Source of the DNA: an uncultured Bacilli bacterium
GTDB lineage: Bacteria; Bacillota_I; Bacilli_A; RF39; UBA660
Direction: 5' to 3'
DNA length: 38,690 nucleotides
Assembly: GCA_947595045.1 (NCBI GenBank)
Contig: CANQEN010000005.1
Span: 1-38,690 of the forward strand
Part shown: positions 20,050-30,495 of the stretch, piece after piece
Numbering within the stretch: the first letter of the stretch is position 1
Layout of the letters: every line of letters starts with the position of its first letter
Position numbers and translations under genes: made by a program
Notes under the pieces: generated by a model
What the model was told of the DNA's origin: nothing
The model's database searches: none
What the model saw: only the letters and a program-made list of their open reading frames with translations

Positions 20050-21678
20050 ATGTATCAAGCTTTGTATAGAAAGTATAGATCAAAAAATTTTGATGATTTA
20101 GTTGGACAAAATGTTGTTACTAAAACATTAAAAAATGCTATAGGTAATAATCAAATTACTCATGCTTATTTATTTACTGGACCACGTGGTACTGGAAAAA
20201 CAAGTGTTGCAAAAATATTTTCTAAGATGTTAAATTGTCAAAATTTAATTAATTATATTCCATGTGAAATTTGTGTATCGTGTACACAAATTAATAATAA
20301 TCAAAATATAGATGTAATAGAAATTGATGCAGCTTCAAATAATGGTGTAGATGAAATTAGAGAAATTCGAAATAAAGTAACCTTAGTTCCAACAAATAGC
20401 TTATACAAAATATATATAATTGATGAGGTACATATGTTGACTACACAAGCTTTTAATGCCTTGTTGAAAACATTAGAAGAACCACCAGAACATGTTATTT
20501 TTATTTTAGCTACTACTGAACCACAGAAAATACCAAAGACTATATTATCAAGATGTCAACGTTTTGATTTTAAAAAATTATCTATTGATGAAATTGTGTC
20601 AAGATTAAAATATATTAGTGATAAAGAAAAAATTAATATTACTGATATAGCTTTGAAAGAAATTGCTTTACTGTGCGATGGTGGTATGCGTGACTCAATT
20701 AGTTTATTGGATCAAGCTCATTCTTATTGTGATGATGAAATTACAATAGATGAAATTCATGAAATAAATGGAACTATTACGAAAATAGAAATTTTTAACT
20801 TTTTAACATTGTTATTTGAAAAAAAGATAGTTGAAATAATTAATTTGATTGAAAAATATGATCAACAAGGAAAAAATTTAATCAAAATAATGCAAAATTT
20901 AATTGATGAATTAAAAAATCTATTAATATATAAAAATGTCCCATCTTTTTTTGATAATAATGATTATGATCAATTTTTTAATAAATTTGATATTAGTAAT
21001 GAATATTTATATAAAACTGTAAAAAATTTTTCATCTATATTTAGTGAAATGAAAAAAACGAATAATAGTAGAATTCTTTTTGAAATAGAGATAATTAAAA
21101 ATATTAATATTAATGAAGAAGAAAGTGCTGTTTTTACAAATAATCAATGTATTAATAATGAAAAAAATGTTCAAAAAAGAGAAACATTAAAAAAAATAGA
21201 TAATAAAGAAAGTTTAAATAATGATGACATAAAAAAAGTAAGAATAAATAATAGTTTATTAAACGTATCTAAAAAAAAGAGAGAGTTGTTTAAACAAGAA
21301 TTAAAACATTTAAAAGAAAAAATTAGTGATACTTCATTGATAAATATTGTTGAATTGATTTTAGATGGAGAATTAAAAGTGGTGTCTGAATTAAATTTAA
21401 TATTTGTGTATCCAACTGATTTATTGGCTGAAGTTTTTAATTCTAATCTAGAAAAAATTGAATTGGTATTAAAGAAAGCTTATAATATCGATTATAAGCC
21501 AATAGCAGTAGCAATAGATGAGTGGGATGTAATAAAAAATGATTATAATAAAAAAGAAAAAATTTATACTTATATTGAAGAACCCACTAAAGAGTTAAAA
21601 AAAGAAAAAGAAATAATACAAAATGAGGAAAAAAATGAAATAGATTTACTATTTAATGATATAATAGAGTATAGTTAG
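20050..21678 (+). CDS. dnaX: DNA polymerase III gamma/tau subunit
   Basis: ORF; YRKYRSKNFDDLVGQ, GPRGTGKTSVAKIF, IIDEVHMLT. Confidence 0.97.
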   Translation: MYQALYRKYRSKNFDDLVGQNVVTKTLKNAIGNNQITHAYLFTGPRGTGKTSVAKIFSKMLNCQNLINYIPCEICVSCTQINNNQNIDVIEIDAASNNGVDEIREIRNKVTLVPTNSLYKIYIIDEVHMLTTQAFNALLKTLEEPPEHVIFILATTEPQKIPKTILSRCQRFDFKKLSIDEIVSRLKYISDKEKINITDIALKEIALLCDGGMRDSISLLDQAHSYCDDEITIDEIHEINGTITKIEIFNFLTLLFEKKIVEIINLIEKYDQQGKNLIKIMQNLIDELKNLLIYKNVPSFFDNNDYDQFFNKFDISNEYLYKTVKNFSSIFSEMKKTNNSRILFEIEIIKNININEEESAVFTNNQCINNEKNVQKRETLKKIDNKESLNNDDIKKVRINNSLLNVSKKKRELFKQELKHLKEKISDTSLINIVELILDGELKVVSELNLIFVYPTDLLAEVFNSNLEKIELVLKKAYNIDYKPIAVAIDEWDVIKNDYNKKEKIYTYIEEPTKELKKEKEIIQNEEKNEIDLLFNDIIEYS

Positions 21679-21693
21679 AAAGAAGGTATAATT

Positions 21694-21990
21694 ATGAATA
21701 TGCAAGCAATGATGAAGCAAGCACAAAAACTTCAAAAAGATATGTTAAAAACACAAGAAGAAATAAATAATACAGAATATGAGGGAAAATCATCTATAGT
21801 AACAGTAAAAATGAATGGTAAGAAAGAGTTATTAAGTGTAAAAATAAATTCAGAAATGTTTGAAGTAGAAGATTTAGAATTATTAGAAGATATGATAGTA
21901 GTTGCTATAAATGATGCTGTTCATAAAATTGATGATGATACTGAAAAAAAACTAGGAGCATATACTAAAGGAATGCCAGGTTTATTTTAA
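21694..21990 (+). CDS. YbaB/EbfC nucleoid-associated protein
   Basis: ORF; MKQAQKLQKDM, C-terminal GMPGLF; between dnaX and recR. Confidence 0.93.
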   Translation: MNMQAMMKQAQKLQKDMLKTQEEINNTEYEGKSSIVTVKMNGKKELLSVKINSEMFEVEDLELLEDMIVVAINDAVHKIDDDTEKKLGAYTKGMPGLF

Positions 21991-22595
21991 TGAATTATTA
22001 TCCCAAGACAATTCAAAATTTAATAGAGTGTTATAATAAATTACCTAGTATTGGAAAAAAAACAGCTGAAAGATTAGCATTAGCAACGTTAAATTTAGAT
22101 CAAAATGTTATTGATTTATTTACTAAATCTTTAATTGATTCAAAACAAAAAATAAAGAAATGTAGTAAATGCAATAATTATTGTGAAAAAGAATTTTGTG
22201 ATATATGTCTAGACGATATGAGAGATAGTAAAATATTATGTGTAGTAGAAGATCCTAAAAATATTATTTTATTTGAAAGATTAGGTATTTTTAAAGGTAA
22301 ATATCACGTTTTAGATGCCTTAATATCACCCTTGGAAGATATATCTCCAGAAGATATTAATTTGGAAAAATTAATTAAAAGAGTTGATAGTGAGGATATT
22401 AAAGAAATAGTATTAGCTCTAAAACCTAGTATTGAAGGTGAGACTACGTCATTATATATATCTAAAATATTAAAAGACAAAGATGTACTAGTAACAAAGA
22501 TAGCTCATGGAGTACCTCTTGGAGCTGATATTGATTATGTAGATTCATTAACTTTGGAATTAGCTTTAGAAAATAGGAAAGAAATATCTGATTAA
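21990..22595 (+). CDS. recR: Recombination mediator RecR
   Basis: ORF; LPSIGKKTAERLA, zinc-finger cysteines, VEDPKNI, AHGVPLGADIDYVD. Confidence 0.96.
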   Translation: MNYYPKTIQNLIECYNKLPSIGKKTAERLALATLNLDQNVIDLFTKSLIDSKQKIKKCSKCNNYCEKEFCDICLDDMRDSKILCVVEDPKNIILFERLGIFKGKYHVLDALISPLEDISPEDINLEKLIKRVDSEDIKEIVLALKPSIEGETTSLYISKILKDKDVLVTKIAHGVPLGADIDYVDSLTLELALENRKEISD

Positions 22596-22641
22596 TTAAT
22601 TCTAAATTAGATAATTAAACATAAATTATATTGGTGATATA

Positions 22642-22827
22642 ATGAAATATTTTTTTAAAATATTAAAAAAAGTAATATTTAGTGCTTTTTTGTTATATGG
22701 ATATAATTTATTAGCTAGTCCTATTAACTTAGTCATACCAATTAATATTTTTACTGTTTTATCTGTATGTTTTCTAGGAATACCAGCTATTTTATCACTT
22801 GTTTTTTTATTAATTTCTTTTTATTAA
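22642..22827 (+). CDS. BofA-family small membrane protein (pro-sigmaK inhibitor-like)
   Basis: 61 aa; NLLASPINLVIPINIFTVLSVCFLGIPAILSLVFLL resembles BofA; same position after recR as B. subtilis bofA. Confidence 0.7.
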   Translation: MKYFFKILKKVIFSAFLLYGYNLLASPINLVIPINIFTVLSVCFLGIPAILSLVFLLISFY

Positions 22828-22879
22828 TAAGATTGTATTTTTAAATATGCTTTTAATGAAGTGAAAGGAATTATTTTTT

Positions 22880-23851
22880 ATGATACTTGATAATTTCAAA
22901 TTAGAACAACCTATAAGTTATAAATATTTAATAAATTCTATTAGAAAAAATAAAACTTCACATGCCTACATAATTGAATGTAATGGTTATACTAAAGGTT
23001 ATGATTTCTCTATAGCTTTTATTAAGTTTTTATTGTGCCCTAACCATTATACTAATTTAACTAATTGTAATAATTGTTATCAATGTAAAATTATTGATAA
23101 TCATAATTTTTTGGAATTAAAAATAATTGAAGCTAATGGTCAATGGATAAAAAAAGAACAATTATCAGAATTACAAAAAGATTTTACTAGAAAAGCTGTT
23201 ATAGGGGGGCAAAAAATTTATTTAATTAAAGATGCTGAAAAAATGAATCAAGCAGCAGCAAATTCTATTTTAAAATTTTTAGAAGAACCATCACCAGGAA
23301 TAATTGCTATATTATTAACACAAAATATTAATCAATTAATGGATACAATTATATCTAGATGTCAAATAATTCATTTAGAAAAAGATAGTAATAATGAAGA
23401 TAAAAAAAAGAAAATAGCTGGTTTTATTTTTAATAGTCAGAATGAAATTAATGAGTTTTTAGAAAATGATGCAGAATTTTTTATAGAATTTATAATGGAG
23501 TATATTAATTATTTTGAAAAAAATAAATATAGAACTATTATTTTAAAAAATAAAAAGTATTTAGAAATATTTGATGATCGAAAAAAAATGACTATTGGAT
23601 TACAAATTATGATATTATTATATCAAGATATTTTAAACTATATTTTAGATAAAAAGTTGGAATATTTTGATAATATAGATATCATTAAAAATATTTCTTT
23701 AAATAATAATATAGATACTATATCTAGTAAAATAAAAATAATTTATAGTGTCATTGAAAATATAAATTATAATGTTAACTTAAATTTAGTGTTGGACAAG
23801 CTAATAATTAAAATGGGAGATGTGAAAAGTGTGCAGAATAGTTGGAATTGA
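22880..23851 (+). CDS. holB: DNA polymerase III delta-prime subunit
   Basis: ORF; KTSHAYIIEC, KIYLIKDAEKMNQAAANSILKFLEEPSP. Confidence 0.93.
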   Translation: MILDNFKLEQPISYKYLINSIRKNKTSHAYIIECNGYTKGYDFSIAFIKFLLCPNHYTNLTNCNNCYQCKIIDNHNFLELKIIEANGQWIKKEQLSELQKDFTRKAVIGGQKIYLIKDAEKMNQAAANSILKFLEEPSPGIIAILLTQNINQLMDTIISRCQIIHLEKDSNNEDKKKKIAGFIFNSQNEINEFLENDAEFFIEFIMEYINYFEKNKYRTIILKNKKYLEIFDDRKKMTIGLQIMILLYQDILNYILDKKLEYFDNIDIIKNISLNNNIDTISSKIKIIYSVIENINYNVNLNLVLDKLIIKMGDVKSVQNSWN

Positions 23852-24617
23852 GTTTAATGGGCAACATAATATAAATTATCTATTAGATAAACAGGAACAA
23901 ATACATGTTGGAGATTTTGTAATTGTAGAAAATAGTCAAGGTAAATTGTTTGCTAAAGCAGTATCTATTTATAATCGTGATTCTGAAATAACTCAAGAAT
24001 ATAAGCTAGTTAGAAAAGCTAGTAGAGATGATATAGTAAAAAATAATAAAAATATTGAAATAGAAAAAAAAGCTTTAAAAAAATGTAAAGAACTTGTAAA
24101 TAAATATGAATTAAATATGTATATTTTAGATGCTAATTACACTTTTGATCATAATCAATTAACTTTTCATTTTTTAGCTAATAATCGAGTAGACTTTAGA
24201 AGATTAGCTAAAGATTTGGCAACTATTTATAAAACTAGAATTGAATTGAGGCAAGTAGGGGTTAGAGATAAAGCTAAAAATGTTGGTGGGTGTGGGCAAT
24301 GTGGAATGCCTATTTGTTGTTCTAAATTTTTAAAAGATTTTGATTCTGTATCTATAAATATGGCTAAAAATCAAAATATTGCTTTAAATCCTAATAAAAT
24401 AAATGGCGTATGTGGTAGATTATTATGTTGTTTAAAATATGAAGATGAATGTTATAAAGAATGTCGAAAAAATTTACCTAATGTAGGGAAAAAAGTAGAA
24501 ACAGAAGCTGGGATTGGAAAAGTAACTAGTGTTGATATTTTAAAAGAAAGTTATAAAGTACTTTTAGATAATAATGAAGTAATTGATGTGATGGGGTCAA
24601 AAATTGAAAGTAATTAA
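23829..24617 (+). CDS. PSP1/YaaT-family protein
   Basis: ORF (GTG start, overlaps holB); DFRRLAKDLA, CGQCGMPICCSKFL, GVCGRLLCCLKYE. Confidence 0.93.
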   Translation: MCRIVGIEFNGQHNINYLLDKQEQIHVGDFVIVENSQGKLFAKAVSIYNRDSEITQEYKLVRKASRDDIVKNNKNIEIEKKALKKCKELVNKYELNMYILDANYTFDHNQLTFHFLANNRVDFRRLAKDLATIYKTRIELRQVGVRDKAKNVGGCGQCGMPICCSKFLKDFDSVSINMAKNQNIALNPNKINGVCGRLLCCLKYEDECYKECRKNLPNVGKKVETEAGIGKVTSVDILKESYKVLLDNNEVIDVMGSKIESN

Positions 24618-25332
24618 TTATTTATTAGGATATAAAAATTTATCAATAGTACAAAATACTGATATGTTTAATTTTTCACTTGACTCAGTACTATTAGCTA
24701 ACTTTGTTACTATAAATAAAAAAGCAAATAAAATATTAGATATAGGCTGTGGTAATGCTCCAATACCCTTAATTTTATCAACTAAAACGAATGCTAATAT
24801 TATAGGAATTGAAATTCAAAAAGAAGTTAGTGAATTAGCTTTTGAAAGTATTAAACTAAATAAGTTAGATAAACAAATTACAATAATTAATGATGATATT
24901 AATAAATGGTATTTAGATCAAGAAGTAAATCAATTTGACATTATATTATCTAATCCACCGTTCTTCAAATATAGAGATACATCTAATTTGAATGATAGTA
25001 TATATAAACAAATAGCACGTCATGAAATTAAATTAAATTTAAGTCAATTATGTATGATAAGTAAAAATATGCTTAAAACAAATGGTGTTTTAGCTTTAGT
25101 ACATCGACCAGAACGATTAATTGATATTATAATAGAGATGCGTAAAAATAATATTGAGCCTAAAAGGATTCAATTAGTATATCCATCTCCTAATTCTGAT
25201 GCTAATATTTTATTAATTGAAGGTAGAAAAAATGGAAAACCAGGTTTAAAATTTCTACCACCACTATATAGTCACTTAGCTAATGGTGAATATACAGATC
25301 AAATTAAAAAATTTTTTGTTGATAGTAGGTGA
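24604..25332 (+). CDS. tRNA1(Val) (adenine37-N6)-methyltransferase-like (YabB)
   Basis: ORF (TTG start); FNFSLDSVLLANF, LDIGCGNAPIPL, DIILSNPPFF. Confidence 0.9.
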   Translation: MKVINYLLGYKNLSIVQNTDMFNFSLDSVLLANFVTINKKANKILDIGCGNAPIPLILSTKTNANIIGIEIQKEVSELAFESIKLNKLDKQITIINDDINKWYLDQEVNQFDIILSNPPFFKYRDTSNLNDSIYKQIARHEIKLNLSQLCMISKNMLKTNGVLALVHRPERLIDIIIEMRKNNIEPKRIQLVYPSPNSDANILLIEGRKNGKPGLKFLPPLYSHLANGEYTDQIKKFFVDSR

Positions 25333-25336
25333 TAAC

Positions 25337-26188
25337 ATGATTCAAAAAAGTTATGATAATAGTCCAACTCTTTTTTTGATACCAACACCAATAGGTAATT
25401 TAGATGATATAACATATAGGACTATTAAAATATTAAATGATGTTGATGTTCTTTTTTGTGAAGATACTAGAGAAACTAGTCAATTATTAAATTATTTAAA
25501 AATAAAGAAACCATTAATAAGTAATCATAAATTTAATGAAACTAAAAATTATAATAAAATTTTAAAATATTTACAAAGTGGTAAGTCAGTTGGTTTGGTA
25601 ACTGATAGAGGTACGCCAGTTATTAGTGATCCAGGATATGAATTAGCTACGTTTGTAATTAGTCAAGGGTATAATGTTACAGCACTTCCAGGGGCTACTG
25701 CTTTAGTTCCAGCTTTGATTACTTCTGGAATAAAACCAGCTCCTTTTCTTTTTTATGGTTTTTTAAATAGTAAAAAAAGTCATCGTATAAAAGAATTAGA
25801 AAATATAAAAAATTTACCATTTACTATAATTATATATGAGTCACCACACCGTTTGATAGATACATTAAATGATTTGGGTGATATCTTGGGAAATAATAGA
25901 AAAATAAGTATTTCCCGGGAAATATCTAAAAAATATGAAGAAATTACTAGAGGAACAATAGCTCAAATATTAGCTTTAAACTTAGAAGTGAGAGGTGAAT
26001 ATGTCATTGTTATATCAGGAAATAATGATAATTTAAAATATCAAAATTTGACAATTGAAGAACATATTAATCTTTACTTACAAGATTATGACAATTATAA
26101 AGAAGCTATAAAACAGGTGGCCAAAGAGCGTAATATGAAAAAAAGTGAAGTATATGATATATATCTAAAAAATAGGAGAGATAAATAG
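25337..26188 (+). CDS. rsmI: 16S rRNA (cytidine1402-2'-O)-methyltransferase
   Basis: ORF; LIPTPIGNLDDITYR, CEDTRETSQLL, ALPGATALVPALITSG; ATG at 25337 has a better SD than the called ORF start at 25283. Confidence 0.95.
   Translation: MIQKSYDNSPTLFLIPTPIGNLDDITYRTIKILNDVDVLFCEDTRETSQLLNYLKIKKPLISNHKFNETKNYNKILKYLQSGKSVGLVTDRGTPVISDPGYELATFVISQGYNVTALPGATALVPALITSGIKPAPFLFYGFLNSKKSHRIKELENIKNLPFTIIIYESPHRLIDTLNDLGDILGNNRKISISREISKKYEEITRGTIAQILALNLEVRGEYVIVISGNNDNLKYQNLTIEEHINLYLQDYDNYKEAIKQVAKERNMKKSEVYDIYLKNRRDK
25909..25924. promoter_or_regulatory. Noc-binding site (NBS) inside rsmI
   Basis: TATTTCCCGGGAAATA, perfect match to the B. subtilis NBS palindrome; half-site GGGAAATA also at 25888-25895. 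Confidence 0.85.
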
Positions 26189-26754
26189 TGAAATTGATAG
26201 TAGGTTTAGGTAATCCTGGATGTGAATATAATAATACAAGACATAATGTTGGTTTTATGGTTATTGATAATATTGTATCTAAATTAGGAATATCTTATTC
26301 ATCAAAATTTAATGGAGAATATGCTGTATATAATTATAATAAAGATAAAATTATTTTATTAAAACCACAAAAATATATGAATTTATCTGGTGAAGTAATA
26401 AAAAAATATGTTGATTATTTTAAAATTAATATAGATGATCTTTTAATTATTCATGATGATTTAGATACTATTCTAGGTAATTTAAGGCTACGTATGCAGG
26501 GTAGTAGTGGTGGACATAATGGTTTAAAAAATATTGAGTATAATTTGAAAACACAAAAATATAAGAGAATAAAAATTGGTATTTCTAATAACAAACAAAT
26601 ATCAACTGTAGATTATGTGTTAGGTAAATTTTCAAAGGAAGAAATGATTACTTTATCTAAGGTAATTAATATAACTTATAATCTTTTTCAAGATTATTTA
26701 GTTATGTCATATGAAAATCTAATGAATAAATATAATCAAAAAAATCATGATTAG
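26188..26754 (+). CDS. pth: Peptidyl-tRNA hydrolase
   Basis: ORF; VGLGNPGCEYNNTRHNVGFMV, HDDLD, GSSGGHNGLKNI. Confidence 0.96.
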   Translation: MKLIVGLGNPGCEYNNTRHNVGFMVIDNIVSKLGISYSSKFNGEYAVYNYNKDKIILLKPQKYMNLSGEVIKKYVDYFKINIDDLLIIHDDLDTILGNLRLRMQGSSGGHNGLKNIEYNLKTQKYKRIKIGISNNKQISTVDYVLGKFSKEEMITLSKVINITYNLFQDYLVMSYENLMNKYNQKNHD

Positions 26755-26763
26755 GGGGAAAAT

Positions 26764-29700
26764 ATGTCTATTTTTGAACAAATTTTATTACCAGATTCTA
26801 CAAAAGAAATATCTGGTTTGACTAATGAATTAAAAGCTTTGTATTTAGCTAATTACTGTAAAAAACAAAAAAAATCAATATTACTAGTTACCTCTACTCT
26901 GTATGAAGCTAATCTTTTATATAAAAAAATACTTAATTATTATCCAAATACTTTATTTTTTCCAATGGATGATTTTTTAACTAGTGAAGCTTTAGCAATT
27001 AGTCCTGAGTTAAAATTTACTAGACTTGAAACTTTAAGTTTGATAAATAATAATATTAATCAAATAATTGTGACTAATTTAATGGGATATTTAAGATATT
27101 TACCTTTAAAAAAAGTATACGATAGATGTAAAATAAAGTTAAAAGTTAATGATGAATATGAGTTATCAACATTAGTTAAAAAATTATACAATTTAGGTTA
27201 TGAACGTGAGACATTAGTCAATAAGACAGGAGAAATAGCTGTTCGTGGATTTGTATTAGATTTATTCCCTATTAATTTTAATAATCCTATTAGAATTGAA
27301 TTCTGGGGTGACGAAATTGAAAGTATTAGAGAATTTAATATTGATAGTCAATTAACTATAAAACAGTTAAAAGAAGTGGAATTAGTACCTATAACTGAAA
27401 CAATAATAGATAGTGAAAAAGATAATAAACTAATTAAGCATCGAAATATGATTAATTATGTAGAGGTTACTAATATTAATAATTATATTAAAGATCCATT
27501 AGTATTTTATATTGATTATAATAATATTCAAAATCAGTATGAATTGTTATTACAAGAAATAGAGGAATATAATAGAAATAATGATTTAGATATTAATACG
27601 AAATATATGCATGATTTGGATGATATAAAAATATCAGATGTATACTATTTATCTAATTTTGATAATCAGGTACTACCTAATGTAAAAAAATATAAGAGCA
27701 GAACCTTGGAAAATTTTAATTGTTCTATTAATCAAATAATAGAGCAATTAAAAGAATATATAAAAAACAAAAAAATAGTTATTATTTGCTTAAAAGATCG
27801 TTATCAATTTGACCGTATAACTAAAATGATAAATTCAAATGATATGATATTAACTAATGAAAATGAAATTTTTGAAAATAAAATTAACGTTATTATAAAA
27901 AAAATAGATGAAGGATTTATTTTTAATAATTATATTGTTATAAGTGAGAAAGAATTATTTAATCAAAAATCAGAAAATCAAGTATATAAAACTAATTTTA
28001 AATATGGATCAAGAATAAGGGATATTAATAAATTATCTATTGGTGATTATATAGTTCATAATGTAAATGGTATCGGTATTTATAAGGGAATACAGACTTT
28101 AGTCAAAAAAGGATTAAAAAAAGATTATTTAGTATTAGAATATAGAGATGGGGATAAATTATATATTCCAGTAGAACGATTAGAATTGATAACTAAGTAT
28201 TCAGCATCTGATGGGCAAGTTCCTAAATTAAATAAATTAGGTGGAACGGAATGGAAAAAAACTAAATTAAAAATTAAAGATAAAATAAAAAATATAGCTG
28301 GAGATTTATTAAAATTATATGCAGAAAGAGAAAGTACTCAAGGTTTTTCTTTTAAAAAAGATAATCAGTTACAATTACAGTTTGAAAAAGAATTCATATA
28401 TGAGGAAACACCAGATCAAATAAAAGTTATTGAAGAGATAAAAAAAGATATGGAAAGACCACACCCAATGGATAGATTATTATGTGGTGATGTTGGTTAT
28501 GGAAAAACAGAAGTAGCTTTTAGAGCTATTTTTAAAGCTATTATGTCGGGAAAACAAGTAGCTTTATTATGCCCTACAACTATATTATCATCGCAACATT
28601 TTAATAATAGCAAAGAACGATTTAAAAGTTTTCCTGTTGAAATAGAATTATTAAATCGATTTGTAAATTCAAAAAAGCAAAAAGAGATAATAGAAAGAGT
28701 AAAAGAAGGAAAAGTAGATTTATTAATTGGAACTCATCGAATTTTAAGTAAAGATATTAATTTTAAAAATTTGGGATTATTAGTTGTAGATGAAGAACAA
28801 CGTTTTGGGGTAACTCATAAAGAAAAAATAAAACAATATAAAGCTAATATTGATGTTTTAACTTTGTCAGCAACTCCTATACCTAGAACATTGCAAATGT
28901 CAATGACAGGTCTTAGAAGTTTATCATTAATTGAGACAGCACCTTCTAATAGGTATCCTGTTCAAACTTATGTTTTAGAAGAAAGTAATCAAATAATAAA
29001 AGATGCTATTTATAAAGAAATAGCACGTAATGGTCAGGCTTTTATTTTATATAATCGAGTAGAAAATATGGATTTAAAATTAGCTGAGCTACAACGTTTA
29101 ATACCAGAAGCTAGTTTTGGTATGGCTAATGGTAGAATGAATAAAAATCAGTTGGAAAAAGTAATGTTGGATTTTATTAATCATAAATTTAATGTTATGC
29201 TTTGTACAACTATAATCGAAACAGGTATTGATATACCATCTGTTAACACACTAATTATAATTGATGCTGATCATTTTGGATTATCCCAATTATATCAAAT
29301 TAGAGGTAGAGTAGGTAGAAGTGATAAAATAGCTTATTGTTATTTGATGTATAAAAAGGGTAAAGTATTAAGTGATATAGCAACGAAACGACTTAGTGCT
29401 ATTAAAGAATTTACAGAGCTTGGTAGTGGTTTTGCTCTTGCCATGCGTGATTTAGCTATTAGAGGTGCTGGAGATCTTTTAGGGAGTGAACAAGCTGGAT
29501 TTATAGATAGTGTGGGAGTTGAGTTGTTCATTAAAATGTTAAATGAAGAAGTTGATAGGTTAAAGGGTAAAGAAGTAGTAGAGGAAACAAAAGAACAGCC
29601 TTACTTAGAAGTATCAACATCTATTAGTGATAATTATGTTAGTGAAGAAGATTTAAAGATGGAAATACATAAAAAAATAAATAATATTCAAACTCTTGAA

Positions 29701-30051
29701 GATATTTCTATAATAAAAAATGAATTGGAAGATCGTTTTGGTAAAATAGATGAAGATCTTACTATTTATATGTATGAAGAATTATTTGAATCCAAAGCTA
29801 AAAATTTAGATATAAAAAAAATCAGGCAAACTAAAGATAATATTAGTATAACTTTAACATCAGAATTAACTAATAATATTAATGGTGACAACTTATTTAT
29901 CAATTTATATTCATTAACTAAATACATAAAGTTTTCTATGATAGATAAAGAATTAACAATTACTTTAAACAATATAAATAAATTAGATAAACACTATGTA
30001 TATTATATGATTGATATGTTGGATATTATAAATGAAGCAATAAAAAAATGA
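26764..30051 (+). CDS. mfd: Transcription-repair coupling factor
   Basis: ORF 1095 aa; GDVGYGKTEVAFRAIFKA, VDEEQRFGV, LSATPIPRTLQMSMTGLR. Confidence 0.97.
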   Translation: MSIFEQILLPDSTKEISGLTNELKALYLANYCKKQKKSILLVTSTLYEANLLYKKILNYYPNTLFFPMDDFLTSEALAISPELKFTRLETLSLINNNINQIIVTNLMGYLRYLPLKKVYDRCKIKLKVNDEYELSTLVKKLYNLGYERETLVNKTGEIAVRGFVLDLFPINFNNPIRIEFWGDEIESIREFNIDSQLTIKQLKEVELVPITETIIDSEKDNKLIKHRNMINYVEVTNINNYIKDPLVFYIDYNNIQNQYELLLQEIEEYNRNNDLDINTKYMHDLDDIKISDVYYLSNFDNQVLPNVKKYKSRTLENFNCSINQIIEQLKEYIKNKKIVIICLKDRYQFDRITKMINSNDMILTNENEIFENKINVIIKKIDEGFIFNNYIVISEKELFNQKSENQVYKTNFKYGSRIRDINKLSIGDYIVHNVNGIGIYKGIQTLVKKGLKKDYLVLEYRDGDKLYIPVERLELITKYSASDGQVPKLNKLGGTEWKKTKLKIKDKIKNIAGDLLKLYAERESTQGFSFKKDNQLQLQFEKEFIYEETPDQIKVIEEIKKDMERPHPMDRLLCGDVGYGKTEVAFRAIFKAIMSGKQVALLCPTTILSSQHFNNSKERFKSFPVEIELLNRFVNSKKQKEIIERVKEGKVDLLIGTHRILSKDINFKNLGLLVVDEEQRFGVTHKEKIKQYKANIDVLTLSATPIPRTLQMSMTGLRSLSLIETAPSNRYPVQTYVLEESNQIIKDAIYKEIARNGQAFILYNRVENMDLKLAELQRLIPEASFGMANGRMNKNQLEKVMLDFINHKFNVMLCTTIIETGIDIPSVNTLIIIDADHFGLSQLYQIRGRVGRSDKIAYCYLMYKKGKVLSDIATKRLSAIKEFTELGSGFALAMRDLAIRGAGDLLGSEQAGFIDSVGVELFIKMLNEEVDRLKGKEVVEETKEQPYLEVSTSISDNYVSEEDLKMEIHKKINNIQTLEDISIIKNELEDRFGKIDEDLTIYMYEELFESKAKNLDIKKIRQTKDNISITLTSELTNNINGDNLFINLYSLTKYIKFSMIDKELTITLNNINKLDKHYVYYMIDMLDIINEAIKK

Positions 30052-30075
30052 ATAGTATAATTTAATCACTATTCA
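30049..30075 (-). terminator. Hairpin at the mfd 3' end; T-tail orientation fits minus-strand termination
   Basis: TGAATAGT...ACTATTCA; minus-strand continuation TTTTTTTATT. Confidence 0.5.
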
Positions 30076-30149
30076 TTAAAAAATATATTGGTATTATTTA
30101 AGTACATAATATATTTTTTTTATTCTTATTATTTAATATAATTTTTTGA

Positions 30150-30443
30150 TTAAAATTCAATTTTAGATATAATAGTAGAGTGACAATATTCACAAACACT
30201 AGAAATATAATGAAGAAATTCAATAGTTGTTTTAATTTCTTTATTTCTAATTAAAGTTAATAAATATTTTTACATAGTTAAAGATTAATAAAGTGGTAGA
30301 CATTATTAAACCCAATATAGAAATAATTAGATGAGTCTTCATAAGAACCTCAAAAATTGAAATTATGACTTACTATCAATTTATATATTGAAAGATAGAA
30401 ATCCAATAATCAATAGTATTAATAATTATTTAAATTTTTTCAT
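30150..30443 (-). pseudogene. Candidate decayed small secreted/membrane gene(s)
   Basis: Minus strand: MKKFK*LLILLIIGFLSFNI*IDSKS, then an SD-led 31-aa ORF (30247-30342, MKTHLIISILGLIMSTTLLIFNYVKIFINFN*) continuing in another frame as LIRNKEIKTTIEFLHYISSVCEYCHSTIISKIEF*. Confidence 0.35.
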
Positions 30444-30495
30444 ATAATACACCATTAATACTATAGCATAATTTTAGTATTTTCTATTAAAAAAA

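Noticed and set aside
29340-29972. Two minus-strand ORFs inside mfd
   Set aside because: Antisense shadows of conserved mfd.
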